Assembly: GCA_964578535.1 (NCBI GenBank)
Contig: CAZODI010000011.1
Span: 28,329 to 92,328 of the forward strand
Length of the DNA: 64,000 nt
From: PHBD01 sp964578535
GTDB taxonomy: Bacteria > Desulfobacterota > Syntrophia > Syntrophales > PHBD01
Reading direction: 5' to 3'
A program made the translations under genes and the position numbers. Shown here in pieces: positions 53,868 through 62,194 of the stretch (position 1 is its first letter; each line of letters opens with the position of its first letter). The notes below the pieces were generated by a model that was not told the DNA's origin, made no database searches, and saw nothing but the letters and a program-made list of their open reading frames with translations.

Positions 53868-54063
53868 GACAGCCCCCGCGCCCCGGAAGAGCCATACTCC
53901 GCGGGGGCGCGGCCGGGGGTTTCCAGAGGAGCATTCAGGAAGCTTTTCCATCCCCGCAGCTTCCCGATACAAAACGCCGTATCACGGAAAAGCTTCCGCG
54001 ACGACGGAAGCCCCCGCGACAGCCCCCGCGCCCCGGAAGAGCCATACTCCGCGGGGGCGCGGG
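53868..54063. repeat. Two-hairpin interspersed repeat, copy B
   Basis: Second copy of the element at 34897-35099, same orientation and architecture (units from 53868 and 54018, 150 bp apart). The hairpin arms are nearly identical between copies and the centre is about 85 percent alike by eye. It ends 10 bases before the nitronate-monooxygenase-type gene stop, between the two operons, and so could also separate their transcripts. Confidence 0.85.
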
Positions 54064-54072
54064 AATCAGCGG

Positions 54073-54978
54073 TTATCCCGCAAGCGTCCCATCGAGGAGG
54101 CGGACCGCCTCGACATAGGAAGCCGCCATCTCCCGGATGACCTCCCCGGCGGGCCGGATGTCCTCCACCTGGGCCACGCTTCGTCCGGCACTCCAGAAAT
54201 CCCGCCAGCGCTTCGAGGCTGGATCGGGCCGCTCCCCGAAAGCCCGAATGCTGTCGGCCAGCCAGTTGGCCGGGTTGCCGGTGATCCGGTCGCTCTCGAC
54301 GATGTCGTCGGGATCGGACCGGACGATCGCCTCCTTGTAGGCCTCCGCCGCCCGCGCTTCCGGGGTGGCGATCAGCCGCGTCCCCACAACGACGCCGCAG
54401 GCCCCCACGGCGAGCGCCGCCGCCATCTGGGCACCCGTGCTGATGCCGCCGGCGGCCACAACGGGCAGCCCGGTTTTTGCTCTCAAATAAGGAACAAGAA
54501 TCAGGGCGGGGGTCGTTCCGGCGTGCCCTCCCGCGGCGGAGCCCACGGCCACCAGGCCGTCGACGCCCTTCTCCCGGGCGCGGACGGCCTGGCGGAGCGA
54601 GACCACGTCGGCAAACACGACACCGCCCTTCCCGTGGACGGCTCCGAGGATGAGCTGGGGATCTCCGAGGGACGTCAGGAAAAATCGGACGCCGTAATCC
54701 AGGCAGACCGCCAGTTGCTCCCGCCAGGCAAACTTTCCCGACAGGTGGATGTTCACTCCGACGGGCCGATCGGTGGCGCGGCGAACCGCTTCGAGGGTCC
54801 GCTTCAGGTCCTCGACGGTCCGGAAATTCGGCAGCGGCAGTGTCCCCAGCCCTCCGGCCAGGGAGACCGCCGCCGCCAGCTCCTCATAGGAGACCAGGAA
54901 CATCGGCGCCCCGATGATGGGATAGTCGATGTCCAGCATCTCCGTGAGTTCCGTCCGGATCTTCGCCGGTGCCTTCAT
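54073..54978 (-). CDS. Nitronate monooxygenase / FMN-dependent enoyl reductase family protein
   Basis: 301 residues from ATG 54978, 7 bases after GGAGG (an ATG at 54984 is also possible). TIM-barrel FMN family: IDYPIIGAPMF start, LAGGLGTLPLP, VGSAAGGHAGT, VVAAGGIS and VVVGTRLIAT. Members include 2-nitropropane dioxygenase/nitronate monooxygenase and FabK-like enoyl reductases; in acyl-CoA gene clusters of anaerobes their role is unclear. It follows the LivK gene of operon 2 by 129 bases and is the last gene of that unit, before repeat copy B. Confidence 0.87.
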   Translation of the reverse strand: MKAPAKIRTELTEMLDIDYPIIGAPMFLVSYEELAAAVSLAGGLGTLPLPNFRTVEDLKRTLEAVRRATDRPVGVNIHLSGKFAWREQLAVCLDYGVRFFLTSLGDPQLILGAVHGKGGVVFADVVSLRQAVRAREKGVDGLVAVGSAAGGHAGTTPALILVPYLRAKTGLPVVAAGGISTGAQMAAALAVGACGVVVGTRLIATPEARAAEAYKEAIVRSDPDDIVESDRITGNPANWLADSIRAFGERPDPASKRWRDFWSAGRSVAQVEDIRPAGEVIREMAASYVEAVRLLDGTLAG

Positions 54979-55107
54979 CCTCATCCCTCCATCATGCCAT
55001 GGGTCGCGGCCGGCTCGATGTCCCCGCTGCGGTGCCGTCACCGCCCTTCGTCGGCCGGCCGTTCGAATCCGGCGCCGGGCGGGCCGATCCGCCCGGCGCG
55101 TCCATGC

Positions 55108-56322
55108 CTACCGGGGCGTCTTTGGTTCGCGGATGGGATCGACGATGACGAAGCGCTTCTTCTTGCCGTCGGCCTTCAGGATCAGGCTGGAAAAACTGCT
55201 CACGTGCCGCTTCGGCCCGAAGGTGATGTTCGGGCACAGGCCGCCCATGTCGTGATTCCGGATGCTCTCCAGGCCCTGGACGAAGGAGTCCGGTGTCAGG
55301 TTGCGGCCTGCCTTGCGGAGCCCCTCCCCGAACGACTCGATGTAGCCCCAGGCGGCAAGGTAGAGATAATCGGGATAGGCCGGGTTGCCGAGGGTCTTCT
55401 TCGGATCGCCGTACTTCGCGTTGATCTGCTTGATCCGCTTGATGCCGGGCAGATCCATCCATCCCGGTGCGTAGGGCGTGACAAGCATGTAGCCGTCCGC
55501 CTGCTCGCCCGCCAGGGCGAAAAGAGGCGGAACGCCGGTGGTGTTGTTGGAGATCAGGTTGACGCTCCAGCCCATCCTGGCCTTCTGCTTGATGACGGCC
55601 GCCGACTGGGGCAGATAGGTCCACAGGACGATCGTATCCACCTTTGCGTCCCGCATGGCGTTCATGTGGGGGGTGAAGTCGATGGTCCCGGTCTTGTAGG
55701 GCGCCTCTTTCACGAGGGCCGTCTTCTTGAAGGCCGCCGCCGCCCGGGCTCCTTCCAGCCCTTCCCGGCCGAAGTCGTCATCCTGATAGATGATGCCGAT
55801 GCGGGCCTTCGGGTTCTTCTCCAGGACATACTCCACCGCCCGGGTCGCCATGTCGTACTGCGCCGTGTGGGGGACAAAGACCCACTTGTTGCCCGGGTGG
55901 TAGAACTTCTTGTTCGCGCCGTGGGGCATCAGGACGGCCTTGTTCTCCTGGCAGAGGGGAACGATCGCGCTGGCCCCGGCGCTTCCGAGGTTGAAGGCGA
56001 TGGCGAAAACGCCGTCCTTCAGGAGCACTTTTCGGGCGGCCGCCATGGTGGTGTTCGGAAGAATGCCGTTGTCCTCGACGACCAGGTCGACCTTCCGGCC
56101 GTTGATGCCGCCGGTGTCGTTGACCCAGGCCACGTAATCCCGGAAGGCGTCGGCCACCGGGGGTCCTCCGTACTTGCCCGGCCCGGACAGGTCGACCAGG
56201 CAGGCGATCTTGACGGACTTGTCCGTGACGCCCCGCACATCGGCGGCCCATGAACCGGCCGCAACGACCAGGCCGATCAGCATTCCCGCCACAAGGGCGG
56301 ACAGGACGGTTCTCTTCTTCAT
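55108..56322 (-). CDS. livK: ABC transporter periplasmic binding protein (LivK-like)
   Basis: 404 residues with a signal peptide (MKKRTVLSALVAGMLIG ... SWAA). Type I periplasmic fold: VKIACLVDLSGPGKYGG start, VNDTGGINGRKVDLVVEDN, and an ABC-ligand-binding region of the Peripla_BP_6 family. Proteins of this subfamily near acyl-CoA ligases in anaerobes may bind aromatic or other carboxylic acids rather than leucine. AGGAGGAACGCC is the ribosome-binding site. 88 bases separate it from the permease gene upstream. Confidence 0.9.
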   Translation of the reverse strand: MKKRTVLSALVAGMLIGLVVAAGSWAADVRGVTDKSVKIACLVDLSGPGKYGGPPVADAFRDYVAWVNDTGGINGRKVDLVVEDNGILPNTTMAAARKVLLKDGVFAIAFNLGSAGASAIVPLCQENKAVLMPHGANKKFYHPGNKWVFVPHTAQYDMATRAVEYVLEKNPKARIGIIYQDDDFGREGLEGARAAAAFKKTALVKEAPYKTGTIDFTPHMNAMRDAKVDTIVLWTYLPQSAAVIKQKARMGWSVNLISNNTTGVPPLFALAGEQADGYMLVTPYAPGWMDLPGIKRIKQINAKYGDPKKTLGNPAYPDYLYLAAWGYIESFGEGLRKAGRNLTPDSFVQGLESIRNHDMGGLCPNITFGPKRHVSSFSSLILKADGKKKRFVIVDPIREPKTPR

Positions 56323-56410
56323 GGCGTTCCTCCTTTATTCCCTGGTTGAATACCCTTCCCGGTCCGCCCCCTGCAGACCCGAAAGAGCCGGTTTCCGGAC
56401 ATTCGCAGCC

Positions 56411-57448
56411 TCAGTAACGGAAAGGCCACGTCTTCCAGTACGTCTTTGCCCTCAGGTAGATACCGAAAAGGCCCCGCGGCTCGAAGAGGAGCGTGAGCAC
56501 GATGATCAGGCCGAAGATCCCCAGTTTGAAGTCCACGATCAGCCCGCTCAGGGCCGGGTGGGTCTCCTTGAAGGCATCCACGGCGTAGGTGATGCCGTGG
56601 GGAATCCCCGAAATCAGAAGCGCACCGAGGACCGACCCCAGGATGGTTCCAAGCCCTCCCAGCACGATCATGGCGATGTAGGCGAGGGAGAGCGAGAGAT
56701 CGAAGAGGCCGGGAACGATCCATTTCTGGTAGTGGGCCACAAGACAGCCGGCCACCCCGGCATAGAAGGCGCTGATGCCGAAGGCCATGATCTTGTACCG
56801 GGCCAGCGGGATGCCCATGGCCTCCGCCGCGATGTCCCGGTCCCGGATCGCGCAGAAGCTCCGGCCGATCTTCGTCCGGGCGATGTTCTTCGCCGCCAGG
56901 ACCGCCAGGACCGCCAGGACGGCGAGGGCAAAAAACACCTCCCGCTCCGTATCGGCGGTGAATCCCCCCAGGCTCATGGGCGGCACGGGCAGCCCCCGGT
57001 CTCCCTGGGTAAGATCCCAGTGAAAAAGAACATACTCGACGATGAAGCCGAAGGCCAGGGTGCCCAGGGCCAGGTAAAGCCCCTTCAGCCGCAGGGAGGG
57101 AATCCCGACGACCATTCCCAGGAGCGCCGCCATGCACCCGGACAGGGGCAGGGAAACGACGAACGGAAGGCCGAGCTCGCTCGTCAGGAGGGCCGTCGTG
57201 TAAGCCCCGATGGCCAGGAAGGCGCCGTGGCCCAGCGAGATCTGGCCGGTGAACCCCGTCAGGAGGTTGAGGCCCAGCGCCCCGATGACGGCGATCAGGA
57301 TCTCGTTGAGGATGCTGAGCTGGTAGCGCGTCAGAAGGAATGGGGCGACGGCGAGGACCACCAGGAACAGGGCCAGCCACGTCTTCACCCACAGGTTCTG
57401 GAGCAGGGCCATGTCGGCCCCGTAGCTCGTCTTGAAGGATCGTCCCAT
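56411..57448 (-). CDS. livM: ABC transporter permease (LivM-like)
   Basis: 345 residues, about nine to ten membrane helices. Signature segments: NLLTGFTGQISLGHGAFLAIGAYTTAL, AIRDRDIAAEAMGIPLARYK (EAA-like loop), and VLGGLGTILGSVLGALLI. Inner-membrane half of the transporter, pairs with LivH, whose gene stops 4 bases upstream of this start. Confidence 0.93.
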   Translation of the reverse strand: MGRSFKTSYGADMALLQNLWVKTWLALFLVVLAVAPFLLTRYQLSILNEILIAVIGALGLNLLTGFTGQISLGHGAFLAIGAYTTALLTSELGLPFVVSLPLSGCMAALLGMVVGIPSLRLKGLYLALGTLAFGFIVEYVLFHWDLTQGDRGLPVPPMSLGGFTADTEREVFFALAVLAVLAVLAAKNIARTKIGRSFCAIRDRDIAAEAMGIPLARYKIMAFGISAFYAGVAGCLVAHYQKWIVPGLFDLSLSLAYIAMIVLGGLGTILGSVLGALLISGIPHGITYAVDAFKETHPALSGLIVDFKLGIFGLIIVLTLLFEPRGLFGIYLRAKTYWKTWPFRY

Positions 57449-57452
57449 GACG

Positions 57453-58352
57453 CTACACCCGCTCCACCTTCTTCCGGCCGAAGAGGCCGTGAGGGCGGAT
57501 CATCAGGACAAGGATCATGATCGCAAAGGCGGCGACGTCCTTGATATCCCCGAAATGAAAATTCCCCAGCTCCAGTCCGCTCAGGTAATTCGCGGCCAGG
57601 CTCTCGATGATCCCGATGAGAAGCCCTCCCAGGATGGCGCCGCCGACGCTCTCCATCCCGCCGAGAATGGCCGCCGCCATGGCCTTGATCCCCGTGTGGC
57701 TCATGGAGAGGCGGACGAAGCTCTGCTCCGCCAGGAAGATCCCCGCCACGGCGGCCAGCACCGCCCCGAGGACCCAGGCCAGGGCGTGGATCCATTTCAC
57801 ATTGATGCCCATCAGGCCCGCCGTATCGGCGTCCTCCGCCGTTCCTTTCATGGCGATCCCCAGGAGCGAACGATTGAAAAACAGGAGGAGCAGGAGGAAG
57901 AGCACGACCGACACGGCCATGGTGTACAGGGATCCCTGTGAGACGACCAGGCCGCCCAGGTCCGCCGTCTTGTCCGTGAAGGGGGAGACGATGGAGTAGA
58001 CGTCATGCCCCCAGAGGAAGCCCGCCAGGGAGGTGAGGATGCTGGCCAGCCCGACGGTGACCATGATTGTCGAGAAGACCGGTTCCCCCACCATGCGCCG
58101 GAAGAACACGACGTCCACGACGCCTCCCAGAACGGCCGCAGCGCCCAGCGCGAGGAGGAAGGACAGGACATAGGGGAACTGCGCAAGCGTGGCGAAGGTG
58201 AAGCAAAGAAAGGCCCCCGCCATGGCCAGTTCCCCCTGGGCGAAATTCAGAACGCCCGTGGACTTGAAGATCATGACGAATCCGAGCGCCAGCAGCGCGT
58301 AGATTGCGCCCATGGACATTCCGTTGAATGCGATTTCCAGCACCTTCTCCAT
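57453..58352 (-). CDS. livH: ABC transporter permease (LivH-like)
   Basis: 299 residues from ATG 58352 (an AGGCGTGG sequence sits just upstream). Eight or so helices with GMSMGAIYALLALGFVMIFKSTG at the N-terminus and the EAA-like loop KGTAEDADTAGLMGINVKW, plus AAAILGGMESVGGAILGG. A much longer open frame extends into the ligase gene but lacks sense. Partner of LivM. Confidence 0.93.
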   Translation of the reverse strand: MEKVLEIAFNGMSMGAIYALLALGFVMIFKSTGVLNFAQGELAMAGAFLCFTFATLAQFPYVLSFLLALGAAAVLGGVVDVVFFRRMVGEPVFSTIMVTVGLASILTSLAGFLWGHDVYSIVSPFTDKTADLGGLVVSQGSLYTMAVSVVLFLLLLLFFNRSLLGIAMKGTAEDADTAGLMGINVKWIHALAWVLGAVLAAVAGIFLAEQSFVRLSMSHTGIKAMAAAILGGMESVGGAILGGLLIGIIESLAANYLSGLELGNFHFGDIKDVAAFAIMILVLMIRPHGLFGRKKVERV

Positions 58353-58402
58353 CCACGCCTCCCCGCCTTTCCGTCCTCCCGACTTCCGTGCCTTCCCGCC
58401 GG

Positions 58403-60235
58403 CTATGCCCCCGGTCCGCTTTTCCCGGCCTCGCCGTACATCCGCTCGATCTCCCGGCAGAACCGCTCGTCGATGATCTTCCGCTTCACTTTCTGCGTCG
58501 CCGTCACTTCCTCGTCGTCCTGGTCGAGCTCCTTGACGAGAATGTGGAATTTCTTGACCCGCTCCACCTGGGCCAAGTGCTCGTTCACGGCCTCCACCTC
58601 GTCCTGGACCAGACGGTAGATGTCCGGGTTCTCCGCCAGGCTCCGGTAGGTCGTGTAGGGGATCCGTCTCCGCTGGGCCCAGTTGCCCACGTTGTCGTAG
58701 TCGATCTGGATCAGGGCGGTCAGATACTTGCGGCCCTCGCCCACGATGATGGCCTCCTTGATATAACTGCTGCACTTGAGGCGATTCTCGATCTCCGAGG
58801 GGGAGATGTTCTTGCCGCCGGAGGTGACGATGATGTCCTTCTTGCGGTCGACGATGAAGAGGTGGCCGTCCTCGTCGAACTGGCCGATGTCGCCGGTATG
58901 GAGCCAGCCGTCGCGGATTACCTCTCCGGTGGCCGTTTCGTCGCGGTAGTACCCGGCAAAGATCGAGTCGCCCCGAAGCAGGATCTCCCCGTCCGCGGCC
59001 AGACTGCACTCCAGGGCACGGCAGGGCTCACCCACCGATCCGTGCTTGATCCGTCCATGGGGACCCGTGGCCCCTCCTGCGGTCTCCGTCAGGCCGTACA
59101 TCTCGACCGTCCGGATCCCCAGGGACCGGAAAAAGGCCAGGATCTCCGGCGCGATGGGCGCGCCGCCGCTCATGATGCACCGGCAGTCGGCAAGTCCGAT
59201 CCGGTCGCGGAGCGGTCGGTAGCTCCACAGGTACCCCAGGGTGTACGCCAGCCGGAGAAGCGGCGGCACCGGCCGCAGTTTCATCCGGCACTGGGCGACG
59301 GCCTTTCCCGGGGTCTCCCAGAGGCGGACATGAAACCGCTTGAAGCGCGTCGAGTCCTCCATCTTGATCCGCACCGTCGAATGGATCTTCTCCAGGATCC
59401 GCGGTACCGCAGCGAAGAACGTGGGGGATATCTCCCGCAGGTTCTCCTGGACCGTGTCGATGGACTCGGCAAAATTGACCGTGTAGCCCAGAACCAGCGG
59501 CATCGCCATGGCCAGGTTCCGCTCAAAGATGTGGCACAGCGGGAGATAGGAGAGGATCGAATCCTTCTCTCCCAGGTGAAGCACTGGCTGCAGGGCATAA
59601 AGGATCTGATGGATGATATTGCGGTGGGTGATCATGGCCCCCTTGGGGGCGCCCGTCGTGCCGGAGGTGTAGACGATGAAGGACACGTCGTCGGGCTGCG
59701 TCCTGGAAACGGCCTCGGCAAAGGCCCCGGGAGTCCTCCGGACCTCCTCGCGCCCTTCCTCTTCCACCTGCGAAAAAGGGACGATCCGCCGGTCCGGGTG
59801 GTTCCGGAGGCCCTTCATGTCGATGACAACGATGTTCGCAAGAAGAGGCAGCCGGTCCGCCACCAGGAGGACCTTGTCGGCCTGCTCCTGGTCCTTGACG
59901 ACGACGAACCTCGACCGGGAGTGATCCAGGATATAGTGCACCTGCTCCGCCGAGTTGGTGGGATAGACGCCCACGGAGACGCCGCCCAGGCTCTGGATCG
60001 CCAGGTCGGCGATGACCCACTCCGGGCAGTTCTCCCCAAGGATGGAGGCGTGGTCGCCCCGCTCCATCCCAAGTTTCGCCAGTCCCGCGGCCAGGGCCTG
60101 TACCCGTTCGAGGTACATCCGCCAGGAAATCTCCTGCCAGATGCCCTTGTACTTCCGCCGCATGGCGACCCGGTCGCCGTAGCGGTCCGTCTTTTCAATC
60201 AGAAGCCGGGGCAGGGTTGTGTCCGTCGTTTCCAT
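58403..60235 (-). CDS. Long-chain acyl-CoA synthetase embedded in the ABC operon
   Basis: 610 residues. P-loop IVYTSGTTGAPKGAMITH, VEMYGLTETAGG, WLHTGDIGQFDEDG, and the C-terminal ATQKVKRKIIDERF (Lys). This longer FadD15-like subtype is the AMP ligase found within Liv-type ABC operons in many anaerobes. Gene order LivF-LivG-ligase-LivH-LivM-LivK couples uptake and CoA activation (vectorial acylation). It lies 6 bases after LivG and 50 bases before LivH, supporting one transcript. Confidence 0.92.
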   Translation of the reverse strand: METTDTTLPRLLIEKTDRYGDRVAMRRKYKGIWQEISWRMYLERVQALAAGLAKLGMERGDHASILGENCPEWVIADLAIQSLGGVSVGVYPTNSAEQVHYILDHSRSRFVVVKDQEQADKVLLVADRLPLLANIVVIDMKGLRNHPDRRIVPFSQVEEEGREEVRRTPGAFAEAVSRTQPDDVSFIVYTSGTTGAPKGAMITHRNIIHQILYALQPVLHLGEKDSILSYLPLCHIFERNLAMAMPLVLGYTVNFAESIDTVQENLREISPTFFAAVPRILEKIHSTVRIKMEDSTRFKRFHVRLWETPGKAVAQCRMKLRPVPPLLRLAYTLGYLWSYRPLRDRIGLADCRCIMSGGAPIAPEILAFFRSLGIRTVEMYGLTETAGGATGPHGRIKHGSVGEPCRALECSLAADGEILLRGDSIFAGYYRDETATGEVIRDGWLHTGDIGQFDEDGHLFIVDRKKDIIVTSGGKNISPSEIENRLKCSSYIKEAIIVGEGRKYLTALIQIDYDNVGNWAQRRRIPYTTYRSLAENPDIYRLVQDEVEAVNEHLAQVERVKKFHILVKELDQDDEEVTATQKVKRKIIDERFCREIERMYGEAGKSGPGA

Positions 60236-60241
60236 GGTCCG

Positions 60242-61024
60242 CTACGCCCCCAGGTAGGCCTGGATCACCTCGGGATTCCCGGCAATTTCATCGGGTGTTC
60301 CCTCGGCAATCCGCGTTCCGAAGTTCAGAACGGAGACCCGGTCGGACAGGTCCATCACAAGTCCCATGTCGTGCTCGATCAGCACGATCGTGATGTTCAT
60401 CTCCTCATTGATGTCGATGAGATAGCGCGCCATGTCCTCCCGCTCCTCCAGGTTCATGCCGCTCACCGGCTCGTCGACCAGCAGGATCCGGGGGCTCATG
60501 GCCAGGGCCCGGGCCAGTTCCACACGCTTCTGGACTCCGTAGGGGAGGCTCCCCACGGACAGCTTCCGAACCGCCTGGAGATCGAGGAATTCGACGATCT
60601 CCTCGACGGCGTCGCGGCTCCGGATCTCTTCCCGCCGGCATCTTCCCCAGAACAGGGCGGCTTCGACCAGGCCGTAGCGGAGGATCGGCTCCCGGGCCGA
60701 CAGCAGGTTGTCCAGGACGGTCATGCCCCGGAAGAGGGCGATGTTCTGGAAGGCACGGCCGACGCCCAGGCGGGCGATCTCGTGAGGCTTCCGGCCGGTG
60801 ATCGATTCCCCGGCGAAGCGGATGGTCCCCCGCTGGTACCGGTAGATTCCGCTGATGCAGTTGAAGAGGGTCGTTTTTCCGGCCCCATTGGGGCCGATGA
60901 TGGAGTAGATCTCCCCTTCCCGCACGGAGAGGGAGACGTTCTCGAGGGCCCGGATGCCGCCGAAATGAATCGACAGGTCCTCCAGCGCCAGAAGTTCCGC
61001 ACCCGCGTCCTTCACGAAAGCCAT
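60242..61024 (-). CDS. livG: ABC transporter ATP-binding protein (LivG-like)
   Basis: 260 residues. Walker A GPNGAGKTTLFN, signature variant SLPYGVQKRVELARAL, Walker B RILLVDEPVSG, D-loop, switch His in VLIEHDMGLV. The LivG subtype is supported by the variant signature PYGVQKR. The start overlaps the LivF stop by 13 bases. Confidence 0.94.
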   Translation of the reverse strand: MAFVKDAGAELLALEDLSIHFGGIRALENVSLSVREGEIYSIIGPNGAGKTTLFNCISGIYRYQRGTIRFAGESITGRKPHEIARLGVGRAFQNIALFRGMTVLDNLLSAREPILRYGLVEAALFWGRCRREEIRSRDAVEEIVEFLDLQAVRKLSVGSLPYGVQKRVELARALAMSPRILLVDEPVSGMNLEEREDMARYLIDINEEMNITIVLIEHDMGLVMDLSDRVSVLNFGTRIAEGTPDEIAGNPEVIQAYLGA

Positions 61025-61803
61025 CGCTTTTTCCGCCGGTAGTGCTTCACGTCCCGGAAGCTCTTCCGGGTCCCCACCTCCGTCAGGCCCAGGTAGAACT
61101 CGCGGATATCCCTGCTCTCCCGGAGTTCCGCCGCCGACCCTTCCATGACGATGCGCCCGTTCTCCATGATATAGCCGTAACCGGCCACGGAGAGGGCTGC
61201 ATTGGCGTTCTGCTCGACCAGGAGGATCGTGGTCCCCTCCTCGACGTTGATCCGGTGGATGATCTCAAAGATCTCCCGGACCACGATCGGTGCGATCCCC
61301 AGGGAGGGCTCGTCCATGATGAGAAGCCGGGGCTCCGCCACCAGGGCCCTTGCGATGGCCAGCATCTGCTGCTCGCCGCCGCTCAGGTATCCAGCCAGCT
61401 GCCGCCCCCGCTCCCGGAGGACCGGGAAATGCCGGAGCACGCGCTCGCGGTTCTCCGGGTAGCGCCTGCGGTCGATCCGCCACGACCCGATCCGGATGTT
61501 CTCCTCCACGGTCAGCTCCGCGAAGATCCGCCTTCCCTCGGGAACCTGCGAGATCCCCAGGGCCACGATCTCGTGGGGCGCCCGGTCGTTGATGACCGAC
61601 CCCGCAAACTCGATCGTCCCGTCCTCGACTTCCAGGTTCAGGGTCTTCCGGATCCCGCAGACGGTATTGATGGTCGTTGTCTTTCCCGCCCCGTTGGAGC
61701 CTAAAAGAGCCACGATCGCGCCTTCCGGGACCGCGACCGAGATGCCTTTCAGCGCCAGGATGACATCATGATAGGTTGTCTCGAGATTGGTGATCTTGAG
61801 CAT
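61012..61803 (-). CDS. livF: ABC transporter ATP-binding protein (LivF-like)
   Basis: 263 residues from ATG 61803. Walker A GSNGAGKTTTIN, signature YLSGGEQQMLAIARAL, Walker B LLIMDEPSLG, switch His absent as in LivF (LLVEQNAN). A basic C-terminal tail (KSFRDVKHYRRKKRW) is longer than in E. coli LivF and typical of the aromatic/acyl-acid transporter operons. First gene of operon 2, with the sigma-54 promoter about 95 bases upstream (61898-61912). Confidence 0.94.
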   Translation of the reverse strand: MLKITNLETTYHDVILALKGISVAVPEGAIVALLGSNGAGKTTTINTVCGIRKTLNLEVEDGTIEFAGSVINDRAPHEIVALGISQVPEGRRIFAELTVEENIRIGSWRIDRRRYPENRERVLRHFPVLRERGRQLAGYLSGGEQQMLAIARALVAEPRLLIMDEPSLGIAPIVVREIFEIIHRINVEEGTTILLVEQNANAALSVAGYGYIMENGRIVMEGSAAELRESRDIREFYLGLTEVGTRKSFRDVKHYRRKKRWLS

Positions 61804-61897
61804 CGTCTTGTCCGGACCTGTTGGAGGTGGAGGGGGAAAAGACGTCTGCCCCGGCTGCATGGACCGGGTACATGCCGGATGCTTCAGGACAACAGCC

Positions 61898-61912
61898 GCA
61901 AGAAAGGTGCCA
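61898..61912 (-). promoter_or_regulatory. Sigma-54 promoter of operon 2
   Basis: Minus-strand TGGCACCTTTCTTGC with correct -24/-12 spacing. Predicted +1 near 61886, leaving an 83-base leader before LivF. It sits in the 391-base intergenic region 61804-62194, in which no gene is supported. Confidence 0.88.
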
Positions 61913-61983
61913 TCCGTTGAAGCGGATTTACCGCAATGATTTCATGGTAATGAGAAATAGCCAACCCGCTCGCACGAAAGCCA

Positions 61984-61994
61984 TGCACAACATG
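61984..61994. promoter_or_regulatory. Enhancer (UAS) half-site of operon 2
   Basis: TGCACAACATG, identical to 53733-53743, again exactly 72 bp upstream of the sigma-54 -24 box. Here the partner half is weak. A further ATGTTG (62012-62017) may act as a secondary half-site. Confidence 0.75.
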
Positions 61995-62194
61995 CCGAAC
62001 AAGGAATCCATATGTTGTTCACTGCAAGGAACAGAGGGCTGCTGTGGCAAGATGAATAGTTGATGTCAGAGGGCGCAACGGATGGCGCCTCTATCGAATG
62101 GAATGCCGGCCGCGTTGTAGCAAACATCCTTCCGCGGCGGGCCGGAAATCATGTGCGGGATGCGCCCCCGGCGGGACGCGCCCGGGACAGGGTG

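Noticed and set aside
51096..53972. A 958-codon minus-strand frame joining the repeat element, SDR region and HpaB-like gene
   Set aside because: Only the last 481 codons are protein-like; the rest is the out-of-frame SDR gene and repeat DNA, a GC-rich artefact.
58328..61042. 904-codon plus-strand frame opposite the ligase and LivG genes
   Set aside because: His/Asp/Arg-rich low-complexity shadow; the minus strand carries complete ABC and ligase motifs.
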